Notes: generated by a model not told the origin, from the letters alone. Positions 1 through 7,216 are shown, counted from the stretch's first letter. The stretch is DNA of 15,622 nt from an uncultured Alistipes sp. (GCA_958449275.1 CAUDHE010000060.1:1-15622); one strand, 5' to 3'. Program-made: numbers and translations.

Positions 1-321
1 TGCGGCGGACTGCAACTCGCAAGACTCGTTTTGTCCTCCGCCGTCGGCGAACAGCCTTGCGGAGAGGTGCAGGGAATGCGTATAATAAAATAAATGCCGT
101 TCGCAGAGGCCCTCAACTCGTTTAACACTCGTTTGTATTCTCCGCAGCCTCCCGCCAGCGGAGGCCCGCAACGGCATTCGCATCGTTGCGTTCTCCGCAG
201 GCCGCGCCCCGAATGTAAATGATGTAATGGTCGCGGATGGTTGTGCCGTCGGCGAACTGCAAAAACTTTTATAGCGTTTTTGGGATAGATATTCCAATGT
301 TTGCACTTTTTTCAAATATTT
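1..321. other. Intergenic stretch with short repeats, no supported gene
   Basis: I see no convincing gene here. One + strand frame is open from the left edge to a TAA at 91-93 (about 30 residues), but it has no recognisable domain and is probably not coding. The 13-mer GCCGTCGGCGAAC occurs at both 40-52 and 245-257. TCTCCGCAG occurs twice (about 139 and 192). AATGCCGTT at 93-101 is matched by its reverse complement at 170-178. Inside that pair lies a small hairpin with GCCTCC/GGAGGC arms (about 148-166). The stretch may be decayed repeat DNA or the trailer of an upstream gene. Confidence 0.5.
93..178. repeat. Imperfect inverted repeat with nested hairpin
   Basis: The perfect 9-bp arms AATGCCGTT (93-101) and AACGGCATT (170-178) are followed inward by partly complementary GGCC-containing sequence. 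A second short hairpin (GCCTCC, 7-base loop, GGAGGC) sits inside. No U-run follows, so it is not a standard terminator. It could be a structured RNA, a remnant of a small mobile repeat, or chance in GC-rich DNA. Confidence 0.3.
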
Positions 322-355
322 TTTGCACATAAATAAGAAATGTTTTATAATTTTG
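322..355 (+). promoter_or_regulatory. Bacteroidetes-type promoter of the fimbrial operon
   Basis: TAATTTTG at 348-355 matches the -7 consensus TAnnTTTG. TTTG at 322-325 serves as the -33 box, with 22 bases between them, slightly longer than usual. The heptamer TTTGCAC occurs three times around it (300-306, 322-328, 352-358). Predicted transcription start is near 360, which gives an unusually long leader of about 135 nt before the ATG at 496. The leader can form a small hairpin, GGCGA (420-424) with TCGCC (431-435). Confidence 0.6.
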
Positions 356-495
356 CACCGCATTTGGTATACTCATAATTCATTCGCTTGCCGCTGTTTG
401 GGTGTATGCGCGACGAATAGGCGACAGGATTCGCCCGAGAGAAGCTAAACGAATGATTCATAATATGTACATGTCTTTCGTTCATCGCAAGAGCC

Positions 496-1089
496 ATGAA
501 AGTTGTATATAGTTTGATTTGGATATTGTCGATTGCAGCACAAACGGTCGTCGCGCAGGAAGTTCGCAACGGCTCTGTTAGTATGTCGGTATATTTCGAA
601 AACGGATTTTCGTCCGTTTACCACGGTCCCGACCGTGAAAAGCTCGACAGTCTCGCGCAGCGACTGCGTGAGATGTACATTGACAATCGCATCTCGGAAA
701 TCACCGTAAAAGGCACGACATCGCCGAACGGTCAATTCGAAAACAATGAACGTCTCGCCGAAGCCCGCGCACGCAACACGGCCGAGTATTTGGCTGAACG
801 GGCGTCGCTACCCTGTTCCGTCTTCAGAGTGGAGGGCTGCGGCATCGATTGGCGGCAACTCGAAAAGGAAGCCGCAACGGCGTCGGATCTGCCGTTTCGC
901 GAAGAGGTGCTCCGAATACTCGGCGACACATCCGCCGACGCAGAGCTTCGCAAACATCGACTCGTGCATCTGCAAGCAGGCATACCTTATAAATATTTGT
1001 ATGCGCGTATATTCCCTTCGTTGCGTCGTGCCGACATCTGTGCCGTTGTGACGCTCTGCACTACCCCCCCCCCTCACGGATTCGTCTGA
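496..1089 (+). CDS. DUF3575-family outer-membrane protein, N-terminal (OmpA-like) part; frame broken at a C10 tract
   Basis: As read, this frame gives 197 residues. A signal peptide (MKVVYSLIWILSIAAQTVVA, predicted cut before Q21) is followed by an OmpA-like periplasmic domain at about 25-175. The typical TSPNG...NxxLAxxRAxxxxxYL pattern lies near residues 74-100. The frame then enters ten C at 1064-1073 and ends a few codons later in the spurious tail PPPHGFV. The reading frame from 1073 to 1765 encodes the missing DUF3575 part, so both are one gene. With nine C the product would be 422 residues, normal for the fimbria-associated family (OmpA-like half, linker, short membrane-barrel-like half). 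It is first in the fimbrial operon behind the promoter at 322-355. The family presumably helps assemble or anchor fimbriae at the outer membrane; this is inferred from operon position. Confidence 0.8.
   Translation: MKVVYSLIWILSIAAQTVVAQEVRNGSVSMSVYFENGFSSVYHGPDREKLDSLAQRLREMYIDNRISEITVKGTTSPNGQFENNERLAEARARNTAEYLAERASLPCSVFRVEGCGIDWRQLEKEAATASDLPFREEVLRILGDTSADAELRKHRLVHLQAGIPYKYLYARIFPSLRRADICAVVTLCTTPPPHGFV
1064..1073 (+). repeat. C10 homopolymer tract, candidate phase-variation switch
   Basis: Ten consecutive C lie in the coding strand, at the junction of the OmpA-like domain and a low-complexity linker. Ten C leads to a stop at 1087-1089. Nine or twelve C joins frame 1 to the open frame that runs to 1765. 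Eleven C would enter a third frame that stops at 1245-1247. The length state therefore determines whether the full protein is made. A sequencing or assembly miscount of one base would give the same picture. Confidence 0.75.
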
Positions 1090-1765
1090 ACAAGCCGAAA
1101 ATGCGTATGCCGATACGTCGGGGCAGGGAGGCGATGATGCGGGAACACGGACTGTCGAGGAGGCACGTGAATCCGCTGCGATTACTCCCGCACGACGGGC
1201 GCGTCGCGAGAGACGTCGGCTTCCGTCCGTATCCGGCTCGCGCATAGCTCTGAAAACCAATCTGCTGTACGACGCCGTACTTATTCCTAACTTAGGACTC
1301 GAATATCGCTTCGCCGACCGATGGACCGCATCGGTCGACTACATGCATGCTTGGTGGAGCAATAACAATAAACATCGTTATTGGCGGTGTTACGGCGGCG
1401 ATGTCGCGTTACGCCGTTACTTCGGCCGCGAGGCTTTCACGGGACACCACATAGGAATATACGGAACGATGCTCTCTTATGACGTCGAACTGTCGAGCGA
1501 AAAGGGACGCCAAAGCGACGGATTCAATTACGGCGGCGGCTTCGAATACGGATATTCGCTGCCCGTGGGCGGTCGTCTCAATCTCGATTTCTCGATCGGA
1601 GCAGGGTATTTCGGCGGACATTACAAAGAATATGTCCCGATGGACGACTGCTATGTTTGGCAGGCGACGAAGCGTCTGCAATGGTTCGGCCCCACGCGGG
1701 CGGAAATAGCTTTGGTGTGGATATTGGGCGGAGACAGCCGCAGCACGAAAGGAGGTGCCCGATGA
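1073..1765 (+). CDS. DUF3575-family protein, C-terminal part (continues the frame broken at 1064-1073)
   Basis: The frame is open without a stop from the C tract to the TGA at 1763-1765; the first ATG inside it is only at 1343. A charged, low-complexity linker (acidic, then Arg-rich, about 1082-1240) leads into RIALKTNLLYDAVLIPNLG near 1239, the hallmark start of DUF3575. This continues with LEYRFADRWTASVDY and alternating aromatic/polar strands (GGGFEYGYSLP, LDFSIGAGYFGG) that suggest an outer-membrane barrel. It lacks its own signal peptide, so alone it could not be exported; it makes sense only joined to 496-1072. Its stop overlaps the start of the next gene (ATGA at 1762-1765), which implies translational coupling. 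In the present C10 state ribosomes would stop about 670 nt before that junction. Confidence 0.75.
   Translation, partial: LTDSSEQAENAYADTSGQGGDDAGTRTVEEARESAAITPARRARRERRRLPSVSGSRIALKTNLLYDAVLIPNLGLEYRFADRWTASVDYMHAWWSNNNKHRYWRCYGGDVALRRYFGREAFTGHHIGIYGTMLSYDVELSSEKGRQSDGFNYGGGFEYGYSLPVGGRLNLDFSIGAGYFGGHYKEYVPMDDCYVWQATKRLQWFGPTRAEIALVWILGGDSRSTKGGAR
1748..1755 (+). promoter_or_regulatory. Strong Shine-Dalgarno sequence before the DUF5119 gene
   Basis: AAAGGAGG lies seven bases before the ATG at 1762, inside the end of the DUF3575 reading frame. Most genes in this window have A-rich leaders and no such site. It fixes the start of the next gene at 1762 and may let that gene be translated even when the upstream frame is interrupted. 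Confidence 0.6.
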
Positions 1766-2706
1766 AAACGACGGCTGTCCGCATATTTATCACGGGTTTC
1801 GCATGGTTTGTCGCGGCGAACTTCTCGTCATGCAATCACAAAGAGTTGTGTTACGACCACAGCCACATGACGGAATTCGAGATTAAATTCGACTGGTCGG
1901 AGTGTCCCGACGCCGAGCCTCGCACGATGGTGCTGCAACTCTTCTCGCCCGACGGAACCCGATATAACCGTTACGAATTCGGTTCGCCCGAAGGCGGCAC
2001 AATACGTCTCCACACGGGCACTTATCGTATGCTGTTCCACAACGGCGATACGGAGCAGGCGGTGGAGCGCGGCGACATGTACGAAAATTACGAAATCACC
2101 ACGCACCCGCGCGAATTGCTGGCCACCATCGGACGCGCCTCGTCGGAGGCTCCGCGTCCCGACGACGCCAAGGATCAGCCCGTACGCTTCGCCCCCGAAC
2201 ACATATGGGCGGGATCGTCGGCCGACGCCGTGGAAGTACGCCCGAACTCCGACGGAATGCAGTCGATAACTCTCTATCCGCAGGAGGTCACCGATTTATA
2301 TACGATCGAGATCCGCAATGTGAAGAATCTTGATGCGACACCCGAAATAGGCGCGGCGATAACCGGATTCTCGGAGTGTTACCGCATCGGCGAAGGAGCG
2401 CCCGCGGGACAGCCCGTGACCATTCCGCTCGATCTGACTCGTGTCGACGATCATACGCTTACGACGCGATTCGCCGCATTCGGTCACTGCCACGACGAGC
2501 GTCGCAAACACGTATTGTCGATCTACACTTCCAACAAGGTATACTATCATTTCGACATAACCGACCGCATACACGAAGCCCCCGATCCTCACAACGTGAT
2601 GATAGTAATCGAAGAACTGAATCTGCCTATGCCCGACACGGGCATGGACCCGTCGGTATCGGACTGGGACAGCAACACTGTCGAGACGGACATAAACATG
2701 AATTGA
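1762..2706 (+). CDS. DUF5119 domain lipoprotein, fimbrial anchor/assembly candidate
   Basis: The product has 314 residues. The start at 1762 is chosen over a longer upstream extension because it follows AAAGGAGG and opens a proper lipoprotein signal: hydrophobic stretch, then FSSC with Cys24 as the lipidation site. Immediately after comes CNHKELCYDHSH (24-35), the N-terminal signature of DUF5119. FDWSECPDAEP, a GTYRMLFHNGDTE strand region near residue 95, and an NVMIVIEELNLP segment near the C-terminus follow the family pattern. The protein is probably attached to the outer membrane and made of two beta-sandwich-like halves. It occupies the operon slot where Mfa2/FimB-type (DUF1812) anchors sit in related loci, so an anchoring or length-control role is inferred from context, not shown. 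It overlaps the preceding gene by 4 bases. Confidence 0.85.
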   Translation: MKTTAVRIFITGFAWFVAANFSSCNHKELCYDHSHMTEFEIKFDWSECPDAEPRTMVLQLFSPDGTRYNRYEFGSPEGGTIRLHTGTYRMLFHNGDTEQAVERGDMYENYEITTHPRELLATIGRASSEAPRPDDAKDQPVRFAPEHIWAGSSADAVEVRPNSDGMQSITLYPQEVTDLYTIEIRNVKNLDATPEIGAAITGFSECYRIGEGAPAGQPVTIPLDLTRVDDHTLTTRFAAFGHCHDERRKHVLSIYTSNKVYYHFDITDRIHEAPDPHNVMIVIEELNLPMPDTGMDPSVSDWDSNTVETDINMN

Positions 2707-2755
2707 CGAAGCAAAACAAAATAACGATAAATAAAAATCAACAAACCAGCAAATC
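2707..2755 (+). promoter_or_regulatory. A-rich, G-poor leader before the fimbrillin gene
   Basis: These 49 bases between the DUF5119 stop and the fimbrillin ATG are strongly A-rich (runs such as AAAACAAAATAA) and lack a Shine-Dalgarno site. In Bacteroidetes, A-rich, unstructured leaders support efficient translation, which fits a major structural subunit. No TAnnTTTG box is visible, so transcription probably comes from the upstream promoter. Confidence 0.4.
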
Positions 2756-3973
2756 ATGAACGCAAAAGTGAAACTTTTAGTTACGGCAGGCATGGTATCG
2801 CTCGTGCTTGCTTCATGTTCGAAAGATGACGGTCGGTCGGGTTACGCGACTGACGATCTGATTACATTCAACACCCGTGTGAGCCGCGCCACCGAGACTA
2901 CGCTCGCGAATTTGAAAGATATAAAGGTATATGCCGATGCCGAGGGGTATCCGATGTTCATCGACGGCATGACCGCCTCGAAAGCGGAGGGCAAGAATAC
3001 TTTCGAGTTCGCCACGCCGCAGTACTGGCCCAGCGGAATCAGCACGGTGCGTTTCTGGGCTTACGGTCCCGCCGATATAAGCGTAAAGCCGCACATCACC
3101 GCCGACGGCCAGACGTTCGACACGTATACACCCAAATCGGGCGTCGACAATCCCGGTAAGGAACACGAGGATCTGATCGTGGCCTACACCGCAGCCGATC
3201 GCGACTCGGCAACGGGAGCCAACGTACCCCTCGATTTCCATCACGCCATGTCGCAGGTGGTGGTAAACGCGAAGTCGGGTTCGACTGACGGCACGAGAGA
3301 GATCACCGTGGCGGGAGCGTGGATCGTCAATGCCAAACCGTCGGGAGTACTCTCGTTCGACGGCACTACTGAGGGGAACAACCATATGAAGTGGAACGCA
3401 AGCGGCGACAAAACCATTTACGGACTTAAACTGAACACCCCGACAAAACTTACGCCCAACACTCCCACCACTTTGATCGGAGGCAGCGACAATTCGAGCC
3501 TGATGCTCATTCCTCAGGAACTCGACGAGTGGAATCTGACCGAAGACAAGGAGAATGCCGAGGCCGGCGCATACATACTCGTACTCTGCCGCGTGGAACT
3601 CAGACATAACGGCAATATACATTCGGGTACCACGACCGACGACGGACCGATACATTCGGAAGGCGATTACCACTATCATCAGGCTTTCCCCGTAAGCGAC
3701 ACATTTAATCGCAACGCATACGGCTACACCTGCGTGCCGATCAATACCAAGTGGTTGCCCAATAAAAAATATGTCTACAACCTTGAGTTCTGCGGCAGCA
3801 AGAGCGGCGCGGGTGTATATCCGCCGACGCTGCCCGAGGGATTGCCCGAGGCGGTGGAGAAGCCGAGCGACAAGGAAACGGGCGACAACGTATTGGATCA
3901 GCCCATCAATTTCACGGTTACGATAAGCAACTGGACCGCGGGCGTGCAGGACGAGAACGTCGGCATGCAGTAG
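2756..3973 (+). CDS. Fimbrillin family lipoprotein (Mfa-like / FimA-like), probable shaft subunit
   Basis: The product has 405 residues. The signal peptide ends in the lipobox LASC with Cys21, then the Ser/Lys/Asp-rich CSKDDGRSG, so it is exported as a lipoprotein. The mature region opens with ITFNTRVSRATET (about 37-49), the usual first strand and Arg-Ala-Thr segment of fimbrillins. Mid-protein landmarks are PQYWPSGISTVRFWAYGP (about residues 92-109), LDFHHAMSQVVVNAK (about 160-175), LMLIPQEL, and the closing strand ITISNWTAG-type (FTVTISNWTAGVQ) near the C-terminus, all typical of the Mfa_like_1 architecture. In type V pili the precursor is lipidated, proteolytically trimmed and polymerised by strand exchange. 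The size, the A-rich leader and the terminator-like element directly after it suggest the abundant shaft subunit; a minor subunit is the alternative. Confidence 0.85.
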   Translation: MNAKVKLLVTAGMVSLVLASCSKDDGRSGYATDDLITFNTRVSRATETTLANLKDIKVYADAEGYPMFIDGMTASKAEGKNTFEFATPQYWPSGISTVRFWAYGPADISVKPHITADGQTFDTYTPKSGVDNPGKEHEDLIVAYTAADRDSATGANVPLDFHHAMSQVVVNAKSGSTDGTREITVAGAWIVNAKPSGVLSFDGTTEGNNHMKWNASGDKTIYGLKLNTPTKLTPNTPTTLIGGSDNSSLMLIPQELDEWNLTEDKENAEAGAYILVLCRVELRHNGNIHSGTTTDDGPIHSEGDYHYHQAFPVSDTFNRNAYGYTCVPINTKWLPNKKYVYNLEFCGSKSGAGVYPPTLPEGLPEAVEKPSDKETGDNVLDQPINFTVTISNWTAGVQDENVGMQ

Positions 3974-4000
3974 TAACGGTTCGCAAAAACGGGACTCCTG

Positions 4001-4034
4001 AACGGGCGGCGAAAAAAATACCGCCGCCCGTTTT
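4001..4034 (+). terminator. Intra-operon terminator or attenuator
   Basis: A perfect 10-bp stem, AACGGGCGGC (4001-4010) with GCCGCCCGTT (4023-4032), has a 12-base A-rich loop and ends in TTTT (4031-4034). It lies 28 bases after the fimbrillin stop and 37 bases before the next gene, and no new promoter is visible between them. Partial termination here would give much more fimbrillin mRNA than tip-subunit mRNA. It may also stabilise the 3' end of the fimbrillin message. Confidence 0.65.
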
Positions 4035-4070
4035 CATTCGACATAACCTCACACTCATGAGACGGTGACC

Positions 4071-7049
4071 ATGAAAAAAAACGATTCATACAACCATTGT
4101 TTCTCGCTCCGCGCGATATGTCGCATCGCGGCATGCTTTGCAGTGTGGACGGCGACGTCATGTACGAACAACGGATTCGAGGAGATCGCGCCCGACACGA
4201 GTACGCGATTCGCATTCGACATATCGGTACCCGACGCTTGGACCGACGGTGCGAACGAACAGGCGGGCAGGATTGCGGATCTGTCTGTCGACGAGATGAT
4301 AAGTTCGGACGGAGCATCGCCGCTCTATCTCGTGACCGAGACGGCGGAGCCTGACGACACGGGATCAGAGGTTGCCGAAACGCGCGGCACGCAAATAGGC
4401 AAGATAGAGGATTTCCACGCCTCGTTCGGCTTGTCGGCCGTGTGCTACGGTTCGGAAAGCGATGCGGACGACATGACGACGAACGTCGCTCATGATCTGA
4501 AGATGACCCGCGCTTCGGCCTCGGCGCCTTGGGACGCTGCCGACGGCACGAAGATACATCGCCCGGGATCGGGACACATGCGTTTTTACGCGTATGCTCC
4601 ACATTCGACCGACGAGAGCATTAAAGGCGAACTCCGACACGAAGCGGACAAACCGACCATAGTCTATACCGTACCCGACGCCCCCGAGGAGCAGCTCGAC
4701 ATCATGACTGCCACGGCCGACTACGACAGCTCGAATGTCGGGAGCGTGAATCTCGCGTTCGGACATGCCCTCACCGCCGTGACGGTCAAGACGGGAGCGG
4801 CCATGCTCGGAGGCAAGATAACGGAAGTCTGCATTTCGGGAGTATACGGCAGCGGCTCGCACGCCATAGGCAGCGGCAAGTGGACCGTCTTGGGCGATCC
4901 GCGCACTTTCAAGATAACAAAAGAGATCGACCTGCCCGTTCAATCCGACGACAACGTCTATACCCAACCCGACACCCCCATCGTCGACGGCGAATTCACA
5001 TTCATGATGATTCCGCAGACGTTGCCCGAAGGTGCTGCTATCACGATCAAGTTCCGCGACGATATCTCGCAAACCGATCGTACGCTCACCGCCTCGCTCA
5101 AGGACAAGACGTGGCCCGCAGGCCGCAAAGTGACCTATTTTGTCTCGTCGACGGGTATAGTCATAGCACCCGAGGTGGAGTTCTCGACGACGCGGACAGA
5201 AGTGAGCCCGTCGGGACACCTTTTCGATATACGGCTCGCGGCATACGCCCTCGTGGCGCAAGCAGACCAAAAGGATGCTCCCGTCGTCGCGTTGCCGTAT
5301 ACGACCGAGTATGCTTCATCGGTCGACGGCACGAATTGGTCGGACTGGAAAGAGGCGACGTGGGTTCCCGATACGGAACCCGCGGTCGACGACGATCCGA
5401 AAAATCAGGTGTCGGGATACATCATCACGGAATCGCAACCGTCTTTCGCTAAAATGCGTGAACCGTTCGTAAAGAAAGGACTGCTTACCGAAAAAGGCAT
5501 CGGCTCGGCCTCGGTGCCGTACGATCTGTCGAAAGGCGGCGAGACGGCCAACTGCTATGTGGTGAACGACCACGGATACTATTGTCTGCCGCCCGTCTAC
5601 GGCAATGCCCGAGGTCCCGAAGGCGACGCATCGTATATGTACAAAGGAGGGGAAGTTCCCGAGACGAACAAAGACTATGTGCTGACGCGATTCGTCGATC
5701 ACGACAACAAGTGGATAGAGAAACCCGAAATAGACGGCATATCCGATGCCGTACTCGTATGGCAGGATGCTCCCGAGCTGGTGACCGAAGTGAAATACGA
5801 AAACGGCATGGTGAGGTTCCGTGTGGCCGAACAGACTCTCACGCAGGGTAATGCCGTGGTAGCGGTGCGCAATGCCGAGAAAACCATTCTGTGGAGCTGG
5901 CACATATGGGTCACCCCTTATAAATGGGACGGAAGCGAGGATCTGACGGCTACGGCCGACGAGACGGCTCAAGGCGACAGATACTATAAATTCTCGCCTT
6001 GCAACCTCGGGTTCTGCGACTCGCACGGGGGAGATGCGGAGCGGACGTTCAAAATCCGATTCACGTTTACGCTCCCCGACGGAAAGGAGACGAAGAAGGT
6101 CGTGGAATGCGAAAATACATTCACACAGCCCGAAATAATAGAATCGGTCGCGGGAGACAACACCTATTATCAATGGGGACGCAAGGATCCCATGCTCGGA
6201 GGAGTATACAATGACGAGACTCTGGAGAGAGCGAAAGGACTGTCCACATACGCATTGCAGACGCAATACAACATGCGCAACAAGACTTGCTATCCGGGCG
6301 ATCCGACATACGCGTTCAGCCCCGCCGAAAGCGGCGTATCCATAGGCGAGACAATTCGGCACCCCTATCTGTTCTATATGCACAGTTACGATAAGGCGAC
6401 GACGACCGATTCTAAGAATGACGACTATCTGCGCCGTCATTGGCACGACGGGTCGAAGAGCACGACTTCCGACGGCAAGCCCGGCCAAAAGACCATAATG
6501 AATTATTGGAACTCGCAGTTGGATGAAAGATCATCGTCAAATACATTCGCCGCTCCCAACGGCAACAAGGTCGTGAAGACCATCTATGACCCATGCCCCG
6601 TGGGATATCACGTACCTACGCCCAATGCTTTCTCGTCATTCGGCAATGCCGGCATAAAGGATCTCGATGCGGAAGGAGCTGCCAACGGACTCGAAGACAT
6701 ATTCAATGAAAACGGGATTCGAATAGGCTGGAAACTTTCGTTGCAACCGGGCGGTGAAGAACCGAAGATATTCTTCCCCGCCACGGGGCTGCGCGACATG
6801 GGATCGGCTGATTCGCCCACGATTCCCGATTACGTACGCAATACGACGTGGCCCGCGCATGCCGACTTGACATTTGTCGTAACGACCGCCTTTACGGCCA
6901 GCAGTTCAACAAGCAGTACGCTGTTATTCTATTTGGACCGACGAAATCTTATAACCGACGGCAAACAAATATATAACCATATCGCCATCAACGGCGCAAC
7001 GAACAACGCCTACGGCTTTACGGTGCGTCCCGTCCGCGATGTGGATTAA
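4071..7049 (+). CDS. Large fimbrillin family lipoprotein, probable pilus tip adhesin
   Basis: The product has 992 residues. I prefer the ATG at 4071 to an in-frame GTG at 4065. The signal has a long N-region and ends in ATSC (Cys31). Residues about 40-365 form a fimbrillin-like part (RFAFDIS, GHMRFYAYAP, NLAFGHALTAVTV, FTFMMIPQTLP, WPAGRKVTYFVS). Residues about 470-650 hold a module seen in Bacteroidales surface proteins: ETANCYVVNDHGYY, a GNARGPEG glycine region, VLVWQD, QGNAVVAVR and WSWHIWVT (608-615). The C-terminal part carries YDPCPVGYHVP (839-849) and ends in YGFTVRPVRD, resembling the FISUMP-type domain. Polymerised shaft subunits are about 300-450 residues, so this size and the extra C-terminal modules point to a terminal, ligand-binding subunit. 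The ligand is unknown. Confidence 0.85.
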   Translation: MKKNDSYNHCFSLRAICRIAACFAVWTATSCTNNGFEEIAPDTSTRFAFDISVPDAWTDGANEQAGRIADLSVDEMISSDGASPLYLVTETAEPDDTGSEVAETRGTQIGKIEDFHASFGLSAVCYGSESDADDMTTNVAHDLKMTRASASAPWDAADGTKIHRPGSGHMRFYAYAPHSTDESIKGELRHEADKPTIVYTVPDAPEEQLDIMTATADYDSSNVGSVNLAFGHALTAVTVKTGAAMLGGKITEVCISGVYGSGSHAIGSGKWTVLGDPRTFKITKEIDLPVQSDDNVYTQPDTPIVDGEFTFMMIPQTLPEGAAITIKFRDDISQTDRTLTASLKDKTWPAGRKVTYFVSSTGIVIAPEVEFSTTRTEVSPSGHLFDIRLAAYALVAQADQKDAPVVALPYTTEYASSVDGTNWSDWKEATWVPDTEPAVDDDPKNQVSGYIITESQPSFAKMREPFVKKGLLTEKGIGSASVPYDLSKGGETANCYVVNDHGYYCLPPVYGNARGPEGDASYMYKGGEVPETNKDYVLTRFVDHDNKWIEKPEIDGISDAVLVWQDAPELVTEVKYENGMVRFRVAEQTLTQGNAVVAVRNAEKTILWSWHIWVTPYKWDGSEDLTATADETAQGDRYYKFSPCNLGFCDSHGGDAERTFKIRFTFTLPDGKETKKVVECENTFTQPEIIESVAGDNTYYQWGRKDPMLGGVYNDETLERAKGLSTYALQTQYNMRNKTCYPGDPTYAFSPAESGVSIGETIRHPYLFYMHSYDKATTTDSKNDDYLRRHWHDGSKSTTSDGKPGQKTIMNYWNSQLDERSSSNTFAAPNGNKVVKTIYDPCPVGYHVPTPNAFSSFGNAGIKDLDAEGAANGLEDIFNENGIRIGWKLSLQPGGEEPKIFFPATGLRDMGSADSPTIPDYVRNTTWPAHADLTFVVTTAFTASSSTSSTLLFYLDRRNLITDGKQIYNHIAINGATNNAYGFTVRPVRDVD

Positions 7050-7087
7050 GTACTCCGACAGTTGTTGAAGCCAACGGTTTCGTAAAC

Positions 7088-7128
7088 GCCAATCGCCCCT
7101 GCCATATGTGTCGGCAGGGGCGATTGGC
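7088..7128. terminator. Strong hairpin at the end of the fimbrial operon
   Basis: A perfect 16-bp inverted repeat, GCCAATCGCCCCTGCC (7088-7103) with GGCAGGGGCGATTGGC (7113-7128), has a 9-base loop and lies 38 bases after the stop at 7049. Neither side has a U-run, so it is either a weak or factor-assisted terminator or a 3'-end stabiliser, possibly acting on both strands between convergent genes. Confidence 0.6.
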
Positions 7129-7162
7129 ATTAAGGAGCAATCGATGCGAAACGCGGGACACG

Positions 7163-7194
7163 AAAAACGGGGCTGCCTTTTGGTGGCAGCCCCG
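7163..7194 (-). terminator. Terminator of the peptide transporter gene
   Basis: CGGGGCTGCC (7168-7177) pairs with GGCAGCCCCG (7185-7194) around a 7-base loop. AAAAA at 7163-7167 reads as TTTTT on the minus strand just past the stem. This is a standard intrinsic terminator, 22 bases beyond the transporter stop codon. Confidence 0.8.
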
Positions 7195-7216
7195 ATTTAT
7201 CGTCGATCAAGCGGCA

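Noticed and set aside
300..495. Invertible promoter of the Bacteroides surface-antigen type
   Set aside because: I looked for long inverted repeats flanking the -33/-7 boxes and found only short imperfect matches (about 7 bp, TCATTCG/CGAATGA), and no recombinase gene is in the window.
2813..3679. 288-residue minus-strand open frame opposite the fimbrillin gene
   Set aside because: It is antisense to a clear fimbrillin, with no signal peptide, motif or promoter of its own.
4065..4070. GTG start six bases upstream of the tip gene ATG
   Set aside because: The ATG at 4071 starts the basic MKKN signal sequence directly and is the usual codon; the GTG adds only two residues and has no ribosome-site support.
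5316..6488. 390-residue open frame on the minus strand opposite the tip adhesin gene
   Set aside because: It lies wholly antisense to a gene with recognisable motifs, has low-complexity Arg/Val-rich translation and no family resemblance; it results from the GC-rich codon pattern.
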